64,000 bases of DNA from Strongylocentrotus purpuratus (GCF_000002235.5 NW_022145606.1:20201480-20265479), one strand, 5' to 3'. Shown: positions 1-12,700, counted from the stretch's first letter. Notes: generated from the sequence alone by a model not told the origin. Translations and numbers: made by a program.

Positions 1-1310
1 ATGTCGGTTTTGCGGATTTTCGGTGTTGTAGTTTGTCCATCGATCACGATAAATCACTCAATGGCACCTTTCGGAGAAAAAGAAAGAAGCTGTTATTTAT
101 TTGAAATTGTGTTCCATATGCAGCCATCAACTGAAATAATTAAATTGATAAGTAGATTTACGATGGTAAAATTTGATATTACTACTCCATACTTGCAATG
201 TAATTAATCTTTGTTTCCCTTTGTTCTTACAAAATAATTACTACATGTATTTATAAATACAATCTATGATTATCATTGTTTAAGGGATCCATATTTTACA
301 AGCCCTGCTTCTCGGTGGATCCCTCAGTTTCCACAATTGTCCATTAAACTAAGCATATATAATTTACAGCAGATGTAAACATTTTCTTCTGTAATTCAAT
401 AAATGATTTGTAAAATGCAAGTGATTTATTTTTGTCCTGTTAGTATAGGAAGGTTGTGTGGGAAATGAAAATTAAACCCAAACCGAATCTGAAGCTAAAA
501 CCATGTACTTAGCCACTTTTATGACATCTACAACATTAAGAAATAAGATAGATTAGTGACAATTTAAAAATCCCTCTACAAAGAACCGAAGTGCTAACGT
601 TATCTTCGCACTTCGAGGGAAATTTTCAGATGCTTTCTGAAGATGTCAAGCGAAGTATAATTCCTTAGAAGTAGAGGGATTTTGTTTCATAGGAGCGATG
701 CTATAAAATGAAAGGATTTTAAGGAAGTGTGCTTGATAGAGAATTAATGCGCGATATCATGGTAAACTTGCTTACAGCGCGTAACCCAGAACCTTATTTC
801 CACTTCGCAGACAGAGGGCACGTTGCAAGAACCATCAGCACACTTTAAGGAAGCAGCGAGTTACGGGACAATAATGCTACAGCAGACCAGAGATGGCGCT
901 AGAGGGGATTTTAGGAACTGCTTCTAGTACAGTAGGGCTTTAAAGGTTTGAACAAGTATACTGTATAGTATTCTCTCAGAATATTAAAGCAAGTGTGGTT
1001 CGTTTTACAATATTTTACTTACCTTTTTAGGCAGCTGGACACGATCATTGTTTGGGCACATGCATACTTTACTCTGTCTCCTTACTACTCAAGCAACACT
1101 GTTAAAACAAGTATTTAAACAAAAGTTTAAGAATTTTTGATTAAAAAATGCTCAACCATGGTTATATATGTATTATTTCGTTGGTTAATAAAATTGTTGA
1201 TCAAAACTATTCCTTTTAAGTTATGTTCAAGTCGTCGGAAAACGTTGTAACCCCGTATGGATTAAAAACAAATTTCCAACAGTAACGATTGCCCCCTCCC
1301 GATTAAAGTT
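1..1310. other. Non-coding stretch, no gene recognised
   Basis: No open frame here shows splice sites, domains or composition that would support a gene. The sequence is AT-rich and broken by stops. The only structure seen is a short hairpin-forming inverted repeat at 567-683, listed separately. Confidence 0.6.
567..683. repeat. Short inverted-repeat hairpin (MITE-like)
   Basis: AAAATCCCTCTAC at 567-579 is answered by its reverse complement GTAGAGGGATTTT at 671-683, and the interior is also partly self-complementary around the GAAGTGC/GCACTTC pair. The 117-bp unit could fold into an imperfect hairpin. No clear target-site duplication is visible, so calling it a MITE is inference. Confidence 0.4.
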
Positions 1311-1319
1311 TAATAAAAG

Positions 1320-1560
1320 TTGATTAAAGTACTGGTCACGTGACCCAACGGAACGAAGGGCGGATCACGAACATTAACGTATACGCTATAGCCATAGCTA
1401 GTCCTTTCGCGATCGCTCGTCACATACAATACACTTGTCTTGCAATAAAATCATAACACAAACAATGGAGGTTGTCGCGAAGACGCTGAGGACAGGCGTG
1501 GTTCCAGGATTTCTTAGTGGGGGAGGCCAACATTTGAAATCAATTTGAAATTAAGAGTGC
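1320..1560 (+). other. Possible promoter and first exon remnant
   Basis: This stretch is richer in CpG than its surroundings, with CACGTGACC and GCGATCGC motifs. It leads to an ATG at about 1465 in a reasonable context (ACAATGG), starting MEVVAKTLRTGVVPGF. The frame runs into a G-rich, repeat-like stretch after 1515 and stops by about 1546. No good GT donor is seen. It could be the broken start of a gene or chance; transcript data would be needed. Confidence 0.15.
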
Positions 1561-1664
1561 TGAAATTTGAAAAAAAATCGTACAGGTTGATATTTCGCTC
1601 AGTGGAGGGGAGTGGTTAGTGAGCACCGTTTTTCTTTTCTTTTCGTGCCGGCCGGTATTATTTG

Positions 1665-1752
1665 TGGGGGGGTCTTTTTTTTGGGGGGGGGGGGCAGGGG
1701 GCAAGGCCCGTCCCCCCCTCCCCCCTCCCCCCTCCCCCCTCCCCCTCCAGGT
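1665..1752. repeat. Poly-G / poly-C tract
   Basis: A run of G-rich sequence is followed within 20 bp by repeated CCCCCCTCCCC blocks. An open frame across it exists only because homopolymers lack stops. Similar tracts recur through the window. Confidence 0.8.
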
Positions 1753-2233
1753 CCTCTGTTACAAAATGAGAAATAGGCCTACTTCCTCCTCAACTGACAA
1801 GAGGCAGGGTCTCGAATTGCTTATTTTAATATATTTTAAGGAAGAAATGCCAAATAAAGTGAGCTGGGATATCATATGTATGAGTTGTTCAAGCTAATGC
1901 ACAAGTGAACTCTAAATTTTCTTTGGACATATCAGAGGAGTGCATATAATTTGTTAAAGGGAAATCCAACCTAATAGCAAGTTCATTTATTAAAAAGAAA
2001 AGAGCAAAATATGAAAAGAAGATTGGTGAAAGTTTGAAAGACATCGGACAACAATACAAACAAAAAGTGCTATATATATCCCAACTGTTGTTAGCTGATT
2101 TATAAAATGCTTTAATTACCAACCAAAAGTCTGCAAAGTGTTTGTTTAATATTATACATGTATCTTACCCATTTATGTCAACGATTGCCATTAGACCATG
2201 CTTTTATTAGATAGATAGATGTACATACATATA

Positions 2234-2414
2234 CAGTCAAACCCGACTATCAAGGTCACCCAAGAGAAACATAAAAAGCGGCCTTTGTAGGCAGTTGGCC
2301 TCTCTAGACAGGTTCATGTACAGCAAACATTTCCTTCTCGAGGGAGACAAAATATATGACCAATACCCATATGTGGCCTTTGTAGACAGGTGGCCACCAA
2401 GACAAGTTTGATTG
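2234..2414. mobile_element. Tc1/mariner-type MITE, 181 bp
   Basis: The left end after TA (2232-2233) reads CAGTCAAACCCGACT. The right end reads, on the other strand, CAATCAAACTTGTCT before TA (2415-2416). GGTGGCCACC-like motifs lie inside both ends. TIRs starting CA with TA target duplication fit a non-autonomous Tc1/mariner element. An open minus frame across it is incidental. Confidence 0.65.
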
Positions 2415-3093
2415 TATATAGATAGATTGAAAGAAAGATAGACAGATAGATAAATGGTTTCAGATGGATTACAATGATAGAGTGCACTCAAAGAAGGTAA
2501 CTGATCAGCATTGACAAGAAATTAAAAATTTAAAAGAAATGGTTGATATCGTTTTATCATTAATCTGTTAAAGCAATCGAAATTGTGATTGATTTTGATG
2601 AGTCCGTCCCATATACTGACCTTGGAAAATATGATGGGAGTATAAGTATGTTTCAAAACAACTTTCACTTGAATGCGCTTTGTAACACTTTGCATTGAAC
2701 AATTATGTTTGTTTGTATTGAGAACATTCCTGAAATAAATTAACTCAGTGTCATTCCATTGACACCAAATAATGCGTACGTGTCACTGTTCTTACTGCAT
2801 TTAAAAGGGCCAGGCCATAGGTATTTGGCCTGGATCTCTCACTGTTGAACTGTGAATTGTTTCATGAAACCATAAAATAAGTACAATTTCCAATGTGTTT
2901 CAAGAGGGTTCAATGAGATGTCGGCGAACATGTCATTATAATAATTGTACATGTGACGGTGAAAGAATCGAATTTCCATAAATTAACCCCCCCCCCCCTC
3001 CAACAAAATAAATACATTATAATAATAATAAATACAATTTTAAAAAGCAAATGAAAAGGAAAAACAATTATAATGAATAAGTACAAAAATTAA

Positions 3094-3424
3094 AGCCCCT
3101 CTTAAAGTGTTGGGAGCTACAAACAATTCCCTTAAATTGTATCATAATGTGAAAGAGGATGTCATTTAAGACACATTTCTGCAAGGTGCTTTTAGTCGAA
3201 TATTGATGAAAGAATACAAAATGTAGGTTTTCTGAGTACAACAGAACATCCAAATTATGAATTCTTTTGTCTTCAAACACATATTTTTTTATTTTTTTTT
3301 TAGGGGGGGGGGGGTTCAGAAGTGTGTCTTAAATAAAATCCTCTTTCACATTGTGATACAATTAGAAGTCACATTTTGCCATCACATTTTGGAAAAGATT
3401 ATGGGCTCCGACTTTAGAGGGGCT
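3094..3424. mobile_element. TTAA-flanked hairpin MITE (family 1, two arms)
   Basis: Flanked by TTAA at 3090-3093 and 3425-3428. The left end AGCCCCTCTTAAAGTG matches the reverse complement of the right end. Both arms share further inverted homology, for example TCATAATGTGAAAGAGGAT against its reversed counterpart near 3335-3350. A poly-T/poly-G stretch lies in the centre. Related single arms begin at 23651 and 29827, each behind TTAA. TTAA targets fit piggyBac or Kolobok; which one cannot be decided here. Confidence 0.7.
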
Positions 3425-3428
3425 TTAA

Positions 3429-3615
3429 AGCTTATCTGCCGTAGTTTACAGGAGTGATTAGACTGCCCTGCAAGATCACTGGACAGGTGGTTATCTCATC
3501 AACTCAGCTCTCAGTTAACATAAGAAAAAGAGGATCATGGGGGACCAATGGTCACCGATTGGGCATTGTTTGTTATATAGAGGGCGCAAGTAGCTACAAG
3601 TAGTGCAGTGGGCCT
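3429..3615 (-). mobile_element. TTAA MITE (family 2), minus copy
   Basis: Read on the minus strand it starts after TTAA (3616-3619) with AGGCCCACTGCACTACTTG and ends at TTAA 3425-3428, which it shares with the adjacent hairpin MITE. The body aligns with copies at 42953-43138 and 63897-63983, with shared motifs CTACTTGTAG.TACTTG and GGTCCCCCATGATCCTC. Three copies bounded by TTAA define the element. Confidence 0.65.
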
Positions 3616-4404
3616 TTAAAACATGATAATAAATAAATAACAAAAAATGAATACAATTTAGAAGAAAAAAAGAAATGCGGCTTTATTACAGAATCTGCTT
3701 TCATACGAAATGCATTTAGGGGATCAAAAAAGGTCGTAAGAGACTTGTTTGTTATAAAAATGTAATGAATATACTAAAGCAACCAGCATACTATACATTC
3801 ACCTAGTTTTGGCCCTCAATCTCTCACCATTATTATTGTACTTTAACAATTTAGACCTCAATATTAGGCCTCTATACGGTGCGTCCCAGAAAATGCGTTT
3901 CATATGAAAACACATCACCATATACAAACTTATTCTTTGAGATCGATAATTCTCGGTTTCGTTTTTTCTGGGACGCACTGTATATATAGTAAAGTAGGTA
4001 TAGCTGTGGGTTTTCACGATGAGCGAGTATTGATATCATAATGAAGAGTTCTTATAAGACCCTCATAAGCCTAGGCCCTCTCATTCTGCTTTACAACTTA
4101 CAATTCATAATCAATGACAAAACGCTTATCATCAAAAAGATAAGTTTTGTAGTGCTCTTAATAACATTTACGCCTGTCATGGAGCGTTTAGCGTTATTGG
4201 GGGAGGGTTCCAAAGTTTTTGGCCCTTACATTTTGATTTGATTTGATTTGATTACTGCATTTGTCCAAAATATACCCAACTGAATAATAACCAAGAACAC
4301 GTTTTTATAAACAATAAATGTAATGCTTTCTGGGAGAATTTACTGGTTGTAAGCCACAAATATGTTTAAACTATTAAAGAACATGTTTGTAAGGTAAAAT
4401 ACAA

Positions 4405-4662
4405 GCATCTTTCACATCTGAAGGACTTTTCACATTGCCATTGATGAGCATCTTTCATATCTGATGGACTATTCGCATTGCCATTGAGGAGCATCTTTCA
4501 TATATGATGGACTATTCGCATTGCCATTGATGAGCATCTTTCATATTTGATGTACTATTCGCATTGCCATTGAGGAGCATATTTCATATCTGACTGACTA
4601 TTCGCATTGCTAGTGATGAGCATCTTTCATATCTGATAGACTATTCGCATTGCCATTGATGA
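4405..4662. repeat. 43-bp minisatellite, six units
   Basis: GCATCTTTCATATCTGATGG begins units at 4405, 4448, 4491, 4534, 4577 and 4620, a constant 43-bp step. A further partial start lies at 4663. Units differ by a few substitutions, with GATGAG and GAGGAG alternating at the junction, which suggests an older two-unit amplification step. Confidence 0.9.
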
Positions 4663-5130
4663 GCATGGACATGACTGGGGTATTTTATTTCGCTAAACAT
4701 CGACAACTGCTCTAGCGCCATCAACAGACTATCGGTTTACAATTTCATTTTTTCTGTGAATTATTGATTTTTCATTTATTATTGTTATTTTTTACACAAA
4801 TTGATTAATATTTGATTTATTTTATCATCTTTTGTCTTATTTTCATATTTATGTTACTCATAATGTTTTCATATGATTTGGTTAATTTGTTTATATTTTT
4901 TTGTTTGCTTTTGTTTTTGTTTTGTTATATTTTGTTACTGGCTTTTCTTTGTATTATTTGTTGTATTACTTTTATCAAGTTCATAGATTCCGAAAACAAC
5001 CGTTTAAGGCTGAAGCGAGTTGCCGTGATTAAATAAATAAATAAATTGAGAACAAATGTCATGAATAGTTGAAAATGTCATCATCCACCAGCCTTTTACC
5101 GACTTAAACTTTCTCTACGATATTTATCAC
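4663..5130. other. AT-rich non-coding stretch
   Basis: T-rich DNA follows the minisatellite. An open frame encoding only hydrophobic residues (4812-5036) comes from the T-rich composition and has no recognisable domain or splice context. Nothing else seen. Confidence 0.6.
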
Positions 5131-5164
5131 AAATATGTCAGGTGAAAGAAAGTTATTACGCATC

Positions 5165-5351
5165 CCTTTCCCCCTTTTATCTCTCGCACTCTCTCTCTCT
5201 CGCACTCTCTCACAATCTCCCTCTCCCCTTCTCTCTCTCTCTCTCTCTCACCCTTTCTCTCTATCCCTATCTTTCTCTCTCTGTCTCTACCTCTCTCTCT
5301 GTGTCTCTATCTCTCTTTCTCTCTCTCATCCCCTCTCTCTTTCTTTCTCTC

Positions 5352-5382
<31 letters not shown>

Positions 5383-5560
5383 CTCTGTTCCTAGTATCAC
5401 CTTGAATGTTCTCTACCTGGCATAATCACCATTCAAACCACTATCATCACCATTATCATCATCATCATCTTCATCGTTATCATCGTCGTCATCTCCTTCT
5501 TCTTCTTCTTTTTCTTCTTCTTATTCTTCTTCTTCTTCTGCTTCACCATCACAATTTCGT
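5165..5560. repeat. CT, ATC and TTC simple-sequence block
   Basis: (CT)n with CTTT interruptions fills about 5165-5390, followed by (ATC)n at about 5445-5490 and (TTC)n at about 5495-5545. The overlapping long open frames are products of this composition and should not be read as proteins. Confidence 0.9.
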
Positions 5561-6909
5561 TCACTATCGTCGAACAAACCAACATAATATATCCCTCATG
5601 CATTACCAAAACCACAACACTCTCTTTGAATAAAACAAAAGTAAAAACATGATATTCTTTGATTTCCCACTCAGGTCATGCAGTTTTATTTCAGACTTTT
5701 TTCAACCAATGATACCCACACGGGCCACACTAACAAACGATCGCCAATGGCGTTTACACATGCACCATGTAAAAGCGTTGAGAAGGGGGCAATGCACCAC
5801 GCCCTTTTGACATATTATTATGCACCTTTCATTTTGTTGATCATCAAAATAAATCATATTTAATCAAATTAAACCGTTTTGATACATTATTAAGATTGGT
5901 ATTAAAGCGAAATATTGTTTGTGGATACCAGTGGAAAAACTTGCAACGCCACTCGCGATCGTTTAATAAGTTTTCTCATACTCGTTTCCCTTAATTGATA
6001 GTCATCTTCTATTTTATTTACAAGTTTGTACATAGAAGGGAGGGAAATACATCTCATCAACATTTCTGGCACATTTTAAATGTATCCGAGGTTTCCTCTG
6101 CTCTACTAACACTTAGCAAACACATAACAAATAATTTGTATGTACATTGGCATTACAGTGGTCAAAATACCAACAGAACTGTATGTATAATCGAATCGTT
6201 GTCGTTTGATATTATTTATTAGCATTTATTGTCAAAATATTACGTCATTGTATTCTACTCTCCAGCATTAAGAGGTGTCACGAACCGAATATAGTTTAGA
6301 TCATTTCTAGTACTATTTCTTCTATCGTAAATCGTCACAAAAATGGAATACGCAGGAATTAGGAACGTGTATTATATTATGATCACTTAAGGAGCGTAAC
6401 AGATTAGAATAATACCCAATCGTAGGCTCTTAGTCTTTCGAAAACGCTGAATGTATGTGCAATTCTTCATAAACTCATGAGCTACATTTAGTGAACAACA
6501 TCATTTTAATTGATAATTATTTTGACAGGTGTCAGATAATGATTGTATTATAAATGATAACCACAGTTGTACATCTTTTCCTCCTTTACACTGAATAAAT
6601 ATTTTAAAGGGAATTGAAACTGAGCACGCGTCTTTCTTGGACATGATAGATACGAATACATAAGCGAAATAAGTTAGTTGATCTAATCGAGCCTGAACAT
6701 GGAATGACGATTTCCTGATTCATATTACAATTGCTTCCTTAAAAGACCTTATTCATAGCAGAAACAAGTGCTGTGTTCCTCTCAGTCTGGCAAACATTGA
6801 ATGAGGTTGAACTTCCTTCAAACCAGATTACAAGTAAGATTTTCTTCCATCGGAGAAGGAACTGGGCTGAGAAAAGTAGGGGGTGGGAAAGAGTCACTTC
6901 ATCTGATGT
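5561..6909. other. Non-coding; includes probable 3' UTR of the minus-strand exon
   Basis: No coding signal is seen. On the minus strand this is the region downstream of the stop codon at 6910-6912. An AATAAA-type signal lies on the minus strand near 6217-6222 (TTTATT on plus), giving a plausible UTR of about 0.7 kb. The UTR extent is inferred, not shown. Confidence 0.4.
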
Positions 6910-7100
6910 CTAACCAAGTTGGCGCATAAGGCTCGCTGTTTCAGACGGCACTGCTATGACGTTGTAGTCTGAATCAAGTAATCCAAGAGCTTGCATTCGG
7001 TTCAGTTTTTCTTGGTAGTCGGCTACTTCATTGGCGTGTAGCCGTAACTCGCTCACAAATCGACTGAACGCACTGAAGGAAGACCCGTCAGATGAGACAC
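6910..7100 (-). CDS. Terminal coding exon of an unidentified host gene
   Basis: On the minus strand a pyrimidine-rich TTTATTATTAAACAG acceptor precedes an exon starting at 7100. After two bases that complete a split codon, it stays open for 62 codons and ends in TAG at 6912-6910. The product tail has a clearly protein-like, amphipathic composition, including FVSELRLHANEVADYQ, then EKLNRMQALGLLDSDYN and VIAVPSETASLMRQLG. No competing frame is open. The helical first half and short conserved-looking end suggest the C terminus of a cytoplasmic protein, but I do not recognise the family. Upstream exons would lie at higher coordinates, where transposons now dominate; the intron may be long. The main doubt is whether it belongs to a live gene or is a relic. 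Confidence 0.55.
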
Positions 7101-7285
7101 CTGTTTAATAATAAAAACAGAAAAGAGGGAAAAGAACAAATACATTAATAAGTGATTAGGAAGGAGGAAATTCACAATTATTTCTAAACAATCCGATGAA
7201 GGTTAACATATCATTTTGAACCCTGGTAAAGAAGATGCTTATCTATTTAGAAAAACTAAAAATCATTATATTGTGCACAGTAATT

Positions 7286-9360
7286 GTAATGAGTGATGTC
7301 AAGCAGCGTCTTGCAGCAGAATGCACGAATGCATTGTATGATCCTGAAAAAAATACCCAGCTCTTCGTAGATGCCAGTCCAGTTGGAATCGGTGCAGTGC
7401 TGGCACAGAAAAGCAGAGATGGACAGCCCACCGTAGTTGCTTTAGATAGTCGATCACTCACATCAGTATAGCAGCGGTATTCCCAGATTACTTGGGGCAT
7501 ACAGCATTTTCACCTCTATCTCTATATGGCAACACGTTTTAAGCAGTCACTGACCACAAGCCTCTGGTGACTACATTCAACAATGCTCATAGCAAACCTC
7601 CAACGTGAATTGAAAGATGGATTCTCAAGATTCAAGAGTATGACTTCACTGTCGTAAAAGAGCCTGAAAAGTCCAACCTATGTCTCTCCATCCGCTGCCG
7701 ACTACTGAGCGTACATGAGCCGCGAAGAGAAAACAGCAGAGTAACATATCAACTTCGTGAGCGTGAACGCAGTACCAAAGTCAATGAAGCTAAGCGAAAT
7801 CCAAGACGCGACCAAACAAGACGTCGCATTGAGTCTCTGTATGCAAGCTCTCAGATCGCGAAATTTGAAAGAATTGATTGATCAATACCGCTCCATCTTC
7901 AGATGTAGCGAGATGCCTGCAGAGCTTCTACAATGTTCGCGACCAGTTGTCAATCGCACCCAGTGATGATTTTATGTTACGCGGAAATTGCATTGCCATC
8001 CCACAATCGCTATGTGATCGCGTAATCAATATCACACATGAAGGCCCTCAAGGCGTCGTGAAAACCAAGCAGTTTCTGAGCGAAAAAGTGTGGTTTCCTG
8101 GAAATAATCGCATGGTTGAGCGTAAAATAAGTCAGTAGGGCCAAGTCTTCGCGCACCACTTCAAATGTCAAATTTGCCGAATGGTCCATGGGAATAAGTC
8201 AGCGTAGACTTTGCCGATTTGCCCTCTGGAGATCATCTTTTAGTGATTATTGATGATTAAAGTCGATACCCAGTTGTAGAAGTTGTATCATCGACGTCGG
8301 GAAAAGCTACAATTCCAAAGCTCGATAAAGTTTTGTCATTGTTTGGAGTCCCGCAGATTGTAAGATCCGATAATGGTCCGCCATTTAACAACGATGAGTT
8401 TGTGCAGTTCGCAGAATACCTAGGCTTCACCCATCGCGATGGTCATGTGCAAATTGTGAGGTAGAGCGGTTTATACGCACTTTGAAGAAAGTTCTCCGCA
8501 TGCACCGCACATGCCGAATCCTAATCGTGGAGCCAAGTTAGAGCTACATCGCTTTCTTCGCAACTATCGTGCAACACCGGACACAACCACAGCATCACCT
8601 CCGGCAACAATAATGTTCTCAAAACCTTTGCGCACACTGCCAGAAATATCACGTGAAGGAAGCGACTCAGAGCTACGCGAACGCGACACTCAAAGCAAAG
8701 AAAAACACCATGAAAGCTGATGCTGAACGCCACATGTCGTTCAGACGTGTTCCCCTCTGTATAGGAGACACGGTTCTAGTGAAGCGTGAAGGGTATGTTA
8801 CTAAAATGATGACATCCTATGAGCTAGAGCCATTGGTAGTCACCGATGTCAAAATAATGTTCTCAAAACCTTTGCGCACACTGCCAGAAATATCACGTGA
8901 AGGAAGCGACTCAGAGCTACGCGAACGCGACACTCAAAGTAAAGAAAAACACCACGAAAGCTGATGCTGAGCGCCACATGTCGTTCAGACGTGTTCCCCT
9001 CTGTATAGGAGACACGGTTCTAATGAAGCGTGAAGGGTATGTTACTAAAATGATGACATCCTATGAGCTAGAGCCATTAATTGGTAGTCACCGATGTCAA
9101 AGGCTCGATGGTCACAGCAAGTCGTGGATCGCAAAAGATAACACGCAACACGTCTTTCTTCAAGGCCATGAAGGAAAACCTCCCAGCTGAACCAGTTTCT
9201 GTAGAAGCTGAACAGGAGCAAAAAGAACAATTCAATGCTCCTAATGACTTGTCAGATGACAATGAACAAACCAATCCAACTACCCCAAAGGTTTAGAGGT
9301 ATTGGAGCCGTACTCGAAATCATCCAGCTTTCATACTTGAAAGACTACGTAACCAAAGTT
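7286..9360 (+). pseudogene. Ty3/Gypsy pol remnant (RNase H to integrase tail)
   Basis: Translated in shifting frames this gives, in order: an RNase H core (LFVDASPVGIGAVLAQ near 7366-7413, then IERWILKIQEYDFTVV near 7610); an integrase zinc-binding region (HEGPQGVVKTKQFLSEKVWF near 8037-8096); an integrase core (VPQIVRSDNGPPFNNDEF near 8349-8402); FLRNYRATPDTTTASP near 8553; and a C-terminal chromatin-side tail (ITRNTSFFKAMKENLPAE near 9139). Several stops and frameshifts separate the pieces, so it is dead. Reverse transcriptase, protease and gag are missing upstream and no LTR was found, so it is a 5'-truncated fragment. The order and motifs are those of Ty3/Gypsy elements. It is unrelated in sequence to the intact element at 52689-61667. 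Confidence 0.85.
8609..9100 (+). repeat. 244-bp tandem duplication inside the Gypsy remnant
   Basis: AATAATGTTCTCAAAACC begins at 8609 and again at 8853, and the following 244 bp is repeated almost exactly. The second copy carries a 4-bp TTAA gain near 9079. The duplicated part encodes the post-integrase segment. Near identity means the duplication is much younger than the decay of the parent element. Confidence 0.9.
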
Positions 9361-9722
9361 AAGGTTGAGAAGTAGCGTAATACATGTTAAGACTAACATT
9401 CATCAAACGTGTAAAGTAATGATACAACATCATCCATTTTATTTTGTTAATCATTTATGTGTATGCAACAGCAGTCTGTAATCAAACAGAGATATTCAAT
9501 GGTTTTAAGTTTGAAATATGTAATCTTGATGTTTACTACTATGCAGCAGGAAAGCCCATACGGTATTTACACATCATACAAACTAAAAGAACAAATGCTT
9601 TTAAAGCATATAATAGCAGGTCAGCTATTGTCACAATCAAGTCTTTGCTAATTTAGTTTTTAGTTTGACAAATCATTTCATTTTACCTTTTGGATGTTAC
9701 TGACAAAATAACAACAGTATAT
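9361..9722. other. Short non-coding spacer
   Basis: AT-rich sequence between the Gypsy remnant and the next TIR element. Short open frames on plus have no features. Nothing further seen. Confidence 0.6.
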
Positions 9723-12700
9723 GAAGAGTTTAATTCCAAAAGGCGCTAAATCCACTTTTGGCGTGTTCGAGTAAATCAAGGTTTTCTGTTAGACCACTTT
9801 TATTTCAACGAAACCGCCAAATTTTCACACAGTTCAAAGATCAAACTCCAAAGATCATTAAAATATTGCTTAAAGAAATCCTGCCATAGTAATTATTTTT
9901 TAATATTTTTTTATTTTTTCAATTTGTTCGGATTTAGCGCCTTTTGGAATTAAAATTTTGATGTGTCATTCCGCATTTCAATTTTTTTTTTTTGGTTTTA
10001 AGAATGATGTTCGGATGTAATAACATACTTCTTTAATTATAATTCAGGGTCTAACACACACATATCTATCCATTTAACACATTGAAAGCCTACATTATGT
10101 TGAACATACTTCTCACATCTCATCATTCTAGACGTTTTCGCTCCACACTAATTTCAATCAAAATGTTTCACATTTCGCAAATAGTTAGTACATGGGCAAC
10201 TTCAATCATAAAAATGTTCTCTCTATTCAACTTGTAAAAACACACAACCACTCGGGTGACTCAGCACATTTTTAAATTGACAAAATAAACAGGCAGTAAA
10301 GACTTGTATTGTGTGAAATTTGAAAATCTTGTAAATTTGCTTTACTCATTATCTCATGTCATAAACGGTGAGTTAATTAAGACATACAAAAATTGGCAAG
10401 TACATAAATAATTAATGTACAGTTTCTTTAACAATATCATATGAATGTCAACAAGAAGATACCTTACAATGGAAATTATTCATAGTTCAATAATGTAACC
10501 GACTCCTCATAAACAGCAGATAAAAGACATACTTGAGTGCTGATTATGCATACATATTATTTGAATAATTGTTTGTTAACATCCTAATGGAAATAGGAGC
10601 AATAAAACTCTACCCATAAAATATCAGTACAATCTACTGTAAAGTTGTGAGATTAGCCACAATCTATTAGTTGTTATTATACAGTAAAGGTAGCAAAGCG
10701 CCAAATATTAATTATCTGTGTGAATGCATTCTGGTTTAGTAAATTTGCATTAATAATAACCAGCGCTACTTACAACAAAATGGATACATGGGTAATGAAA
10801 CGGGATCTGATTCCAACTGCACTGCTCAATGAATGCACATTTTAAAAGCCTTCTCTGTTCTTGAATTAAATGGTTTAAACTGATCCATTAACTGTGTAAA
10901 AGGCATAAAATCAAATGTCAATCTTCATAGGAAGCAATAATGCCTTTGTCCTCATCACTCTCTACGTCCATTGCATCAGTAGGCGCGCACACCTCTTTGT
11001 AAAAGGCACCTACTTCCTGAATGAAGTTGCGTGGCCCATAACCTACTAGCAGGTCCACTTGTAGCTCCACCCCATCGCTCGTAGAAGATTTGCTACATCC
11101 TGCTGCTTCAGCAATGGGAGCTGATTGACCCAAAGAGTACTCCATCTCTTTCCTCTCTTCAATATGGTGTACTCATCTCCAGGTGCGCTATAATACTACT
11201 ATAGTGACTGGGGCTGGAGCTGGTCTCACGTAGATGCGTTTGGCCTCTGTGATTTTGAATGGCAGGCGTACTTTATTAGGTTGCCCAGACGTTTCCTACC
11301 AAGTACAAGGATGGATCTGAATCTTCCGGAGCACATCTTCACATTTTCCCCTTGCTGTGTCGTAATCTGTAAATTACAAGTGAAACATTGTTAATGGACA
11401 TTTCCAGCTACCTGTATTATAAATCACAAAAACCATACATGAAAAGTTTATTTTTGTTGGTTTCATTCAATCTAAATAAACAAGTTTGTAATACTAAGCA
11501 TAGCCCCCCCCCCCCTCCCACCAACTGTCCTTGCCTATACTGCTTGTGCATGTTATATCTACATACAGAATTGCATTGCGCGAGTGCACATTTTTTTGCA
11601 CAGTGTGACATGCAGTGTATGTTGATTGGAGAATTCGTGAATTCACTTTGACCCAGTTGTTTATGGTTCAACCGACGCTACCGGTATAAAATAAAAACAT
11701 TACGACCTAGTTTGACATGTGTAACATAGATAGCATATTACACATGATAAAACATGTATGCCTCTCCCTCCCCCCCCCCCCCCCCCTCCCCCCAAGTAGC
11801 AAGAAAAAACCCAGCGACTAAACAACTCAATTAAAATTAACTGAAAATTATTGCAATGAGATAATTGGTATCAATTCTGGCAATTGTGTATGATCTGTAT
11901 TCAACAATTTGATTTGCAAGCAAATGATAATTTTTGTTAATGACTCAATTAAAACTTACTTGAAATGTTGGGGCATAGTTCCGCTCTCTCCTTGGTTGTG
12001 GACCATTTCCTTGATGGTGCATGACTGGATTGAGTTGTAAGTGGCACGTGATGAATGAATCTTGCCGCGGTTGTTAGAGTCTCTGTAGCGGTCCTGGAAA
12101 GTATATGTGATGTCTCCTTCTGTCAGCAAAGACGCCTTAGAAAAGCTGTGAGGCATGTGCTGGCATCCAATGGCTGGTTGCTTCCCTATTGATAAAACGA
12201 AAGTCATCATGGTAAACATCAGGTATTCCACAAAAACAAATTCCTCAAATTTAACAAAACACCGATTATGACTGCACTCAAATACAAAATGTTTGTTACA
12301 GACTTACAGCAGATATTTTCTTAATAGATGGCAAATTATCATTACACTTATGCTATGGCATGATGTAACAAAGGCTTGTGAAATATCCATAAACTACTGC
12401 ACCAGGTCCAGGGCAGATAGTGACCAAAGCCAGTGACCAGTGACTGAAGCCGCCAAGCCGGCCCGGCAAAGGCGAAGCCGTGGCGCGGCATTAACACGTA
12501 ATTTACCCTCACGGCCTCAGTTTAATTACAAAATTGTATCTAGTAATTCCTTAAGCCTTGAGCTCATACTACATGCAAACAGAATTACAATAGTCTTAGT
12601 TAGACTATTACGGTAGTATTACGATTCATTCAATGCAATATAATGCCAGTGCATCTGCACTTAATTACACACTAACACAAAAAAGAGTTAGTGGGACTAA

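Noticed and set aside
5135..5425. Serine/leucine-rich open frames
   Set aside because: Produced by (CT)n; also seen at 18296-18857, 41914-42243, 60144-60401 and 62334-63281 for the same reason.
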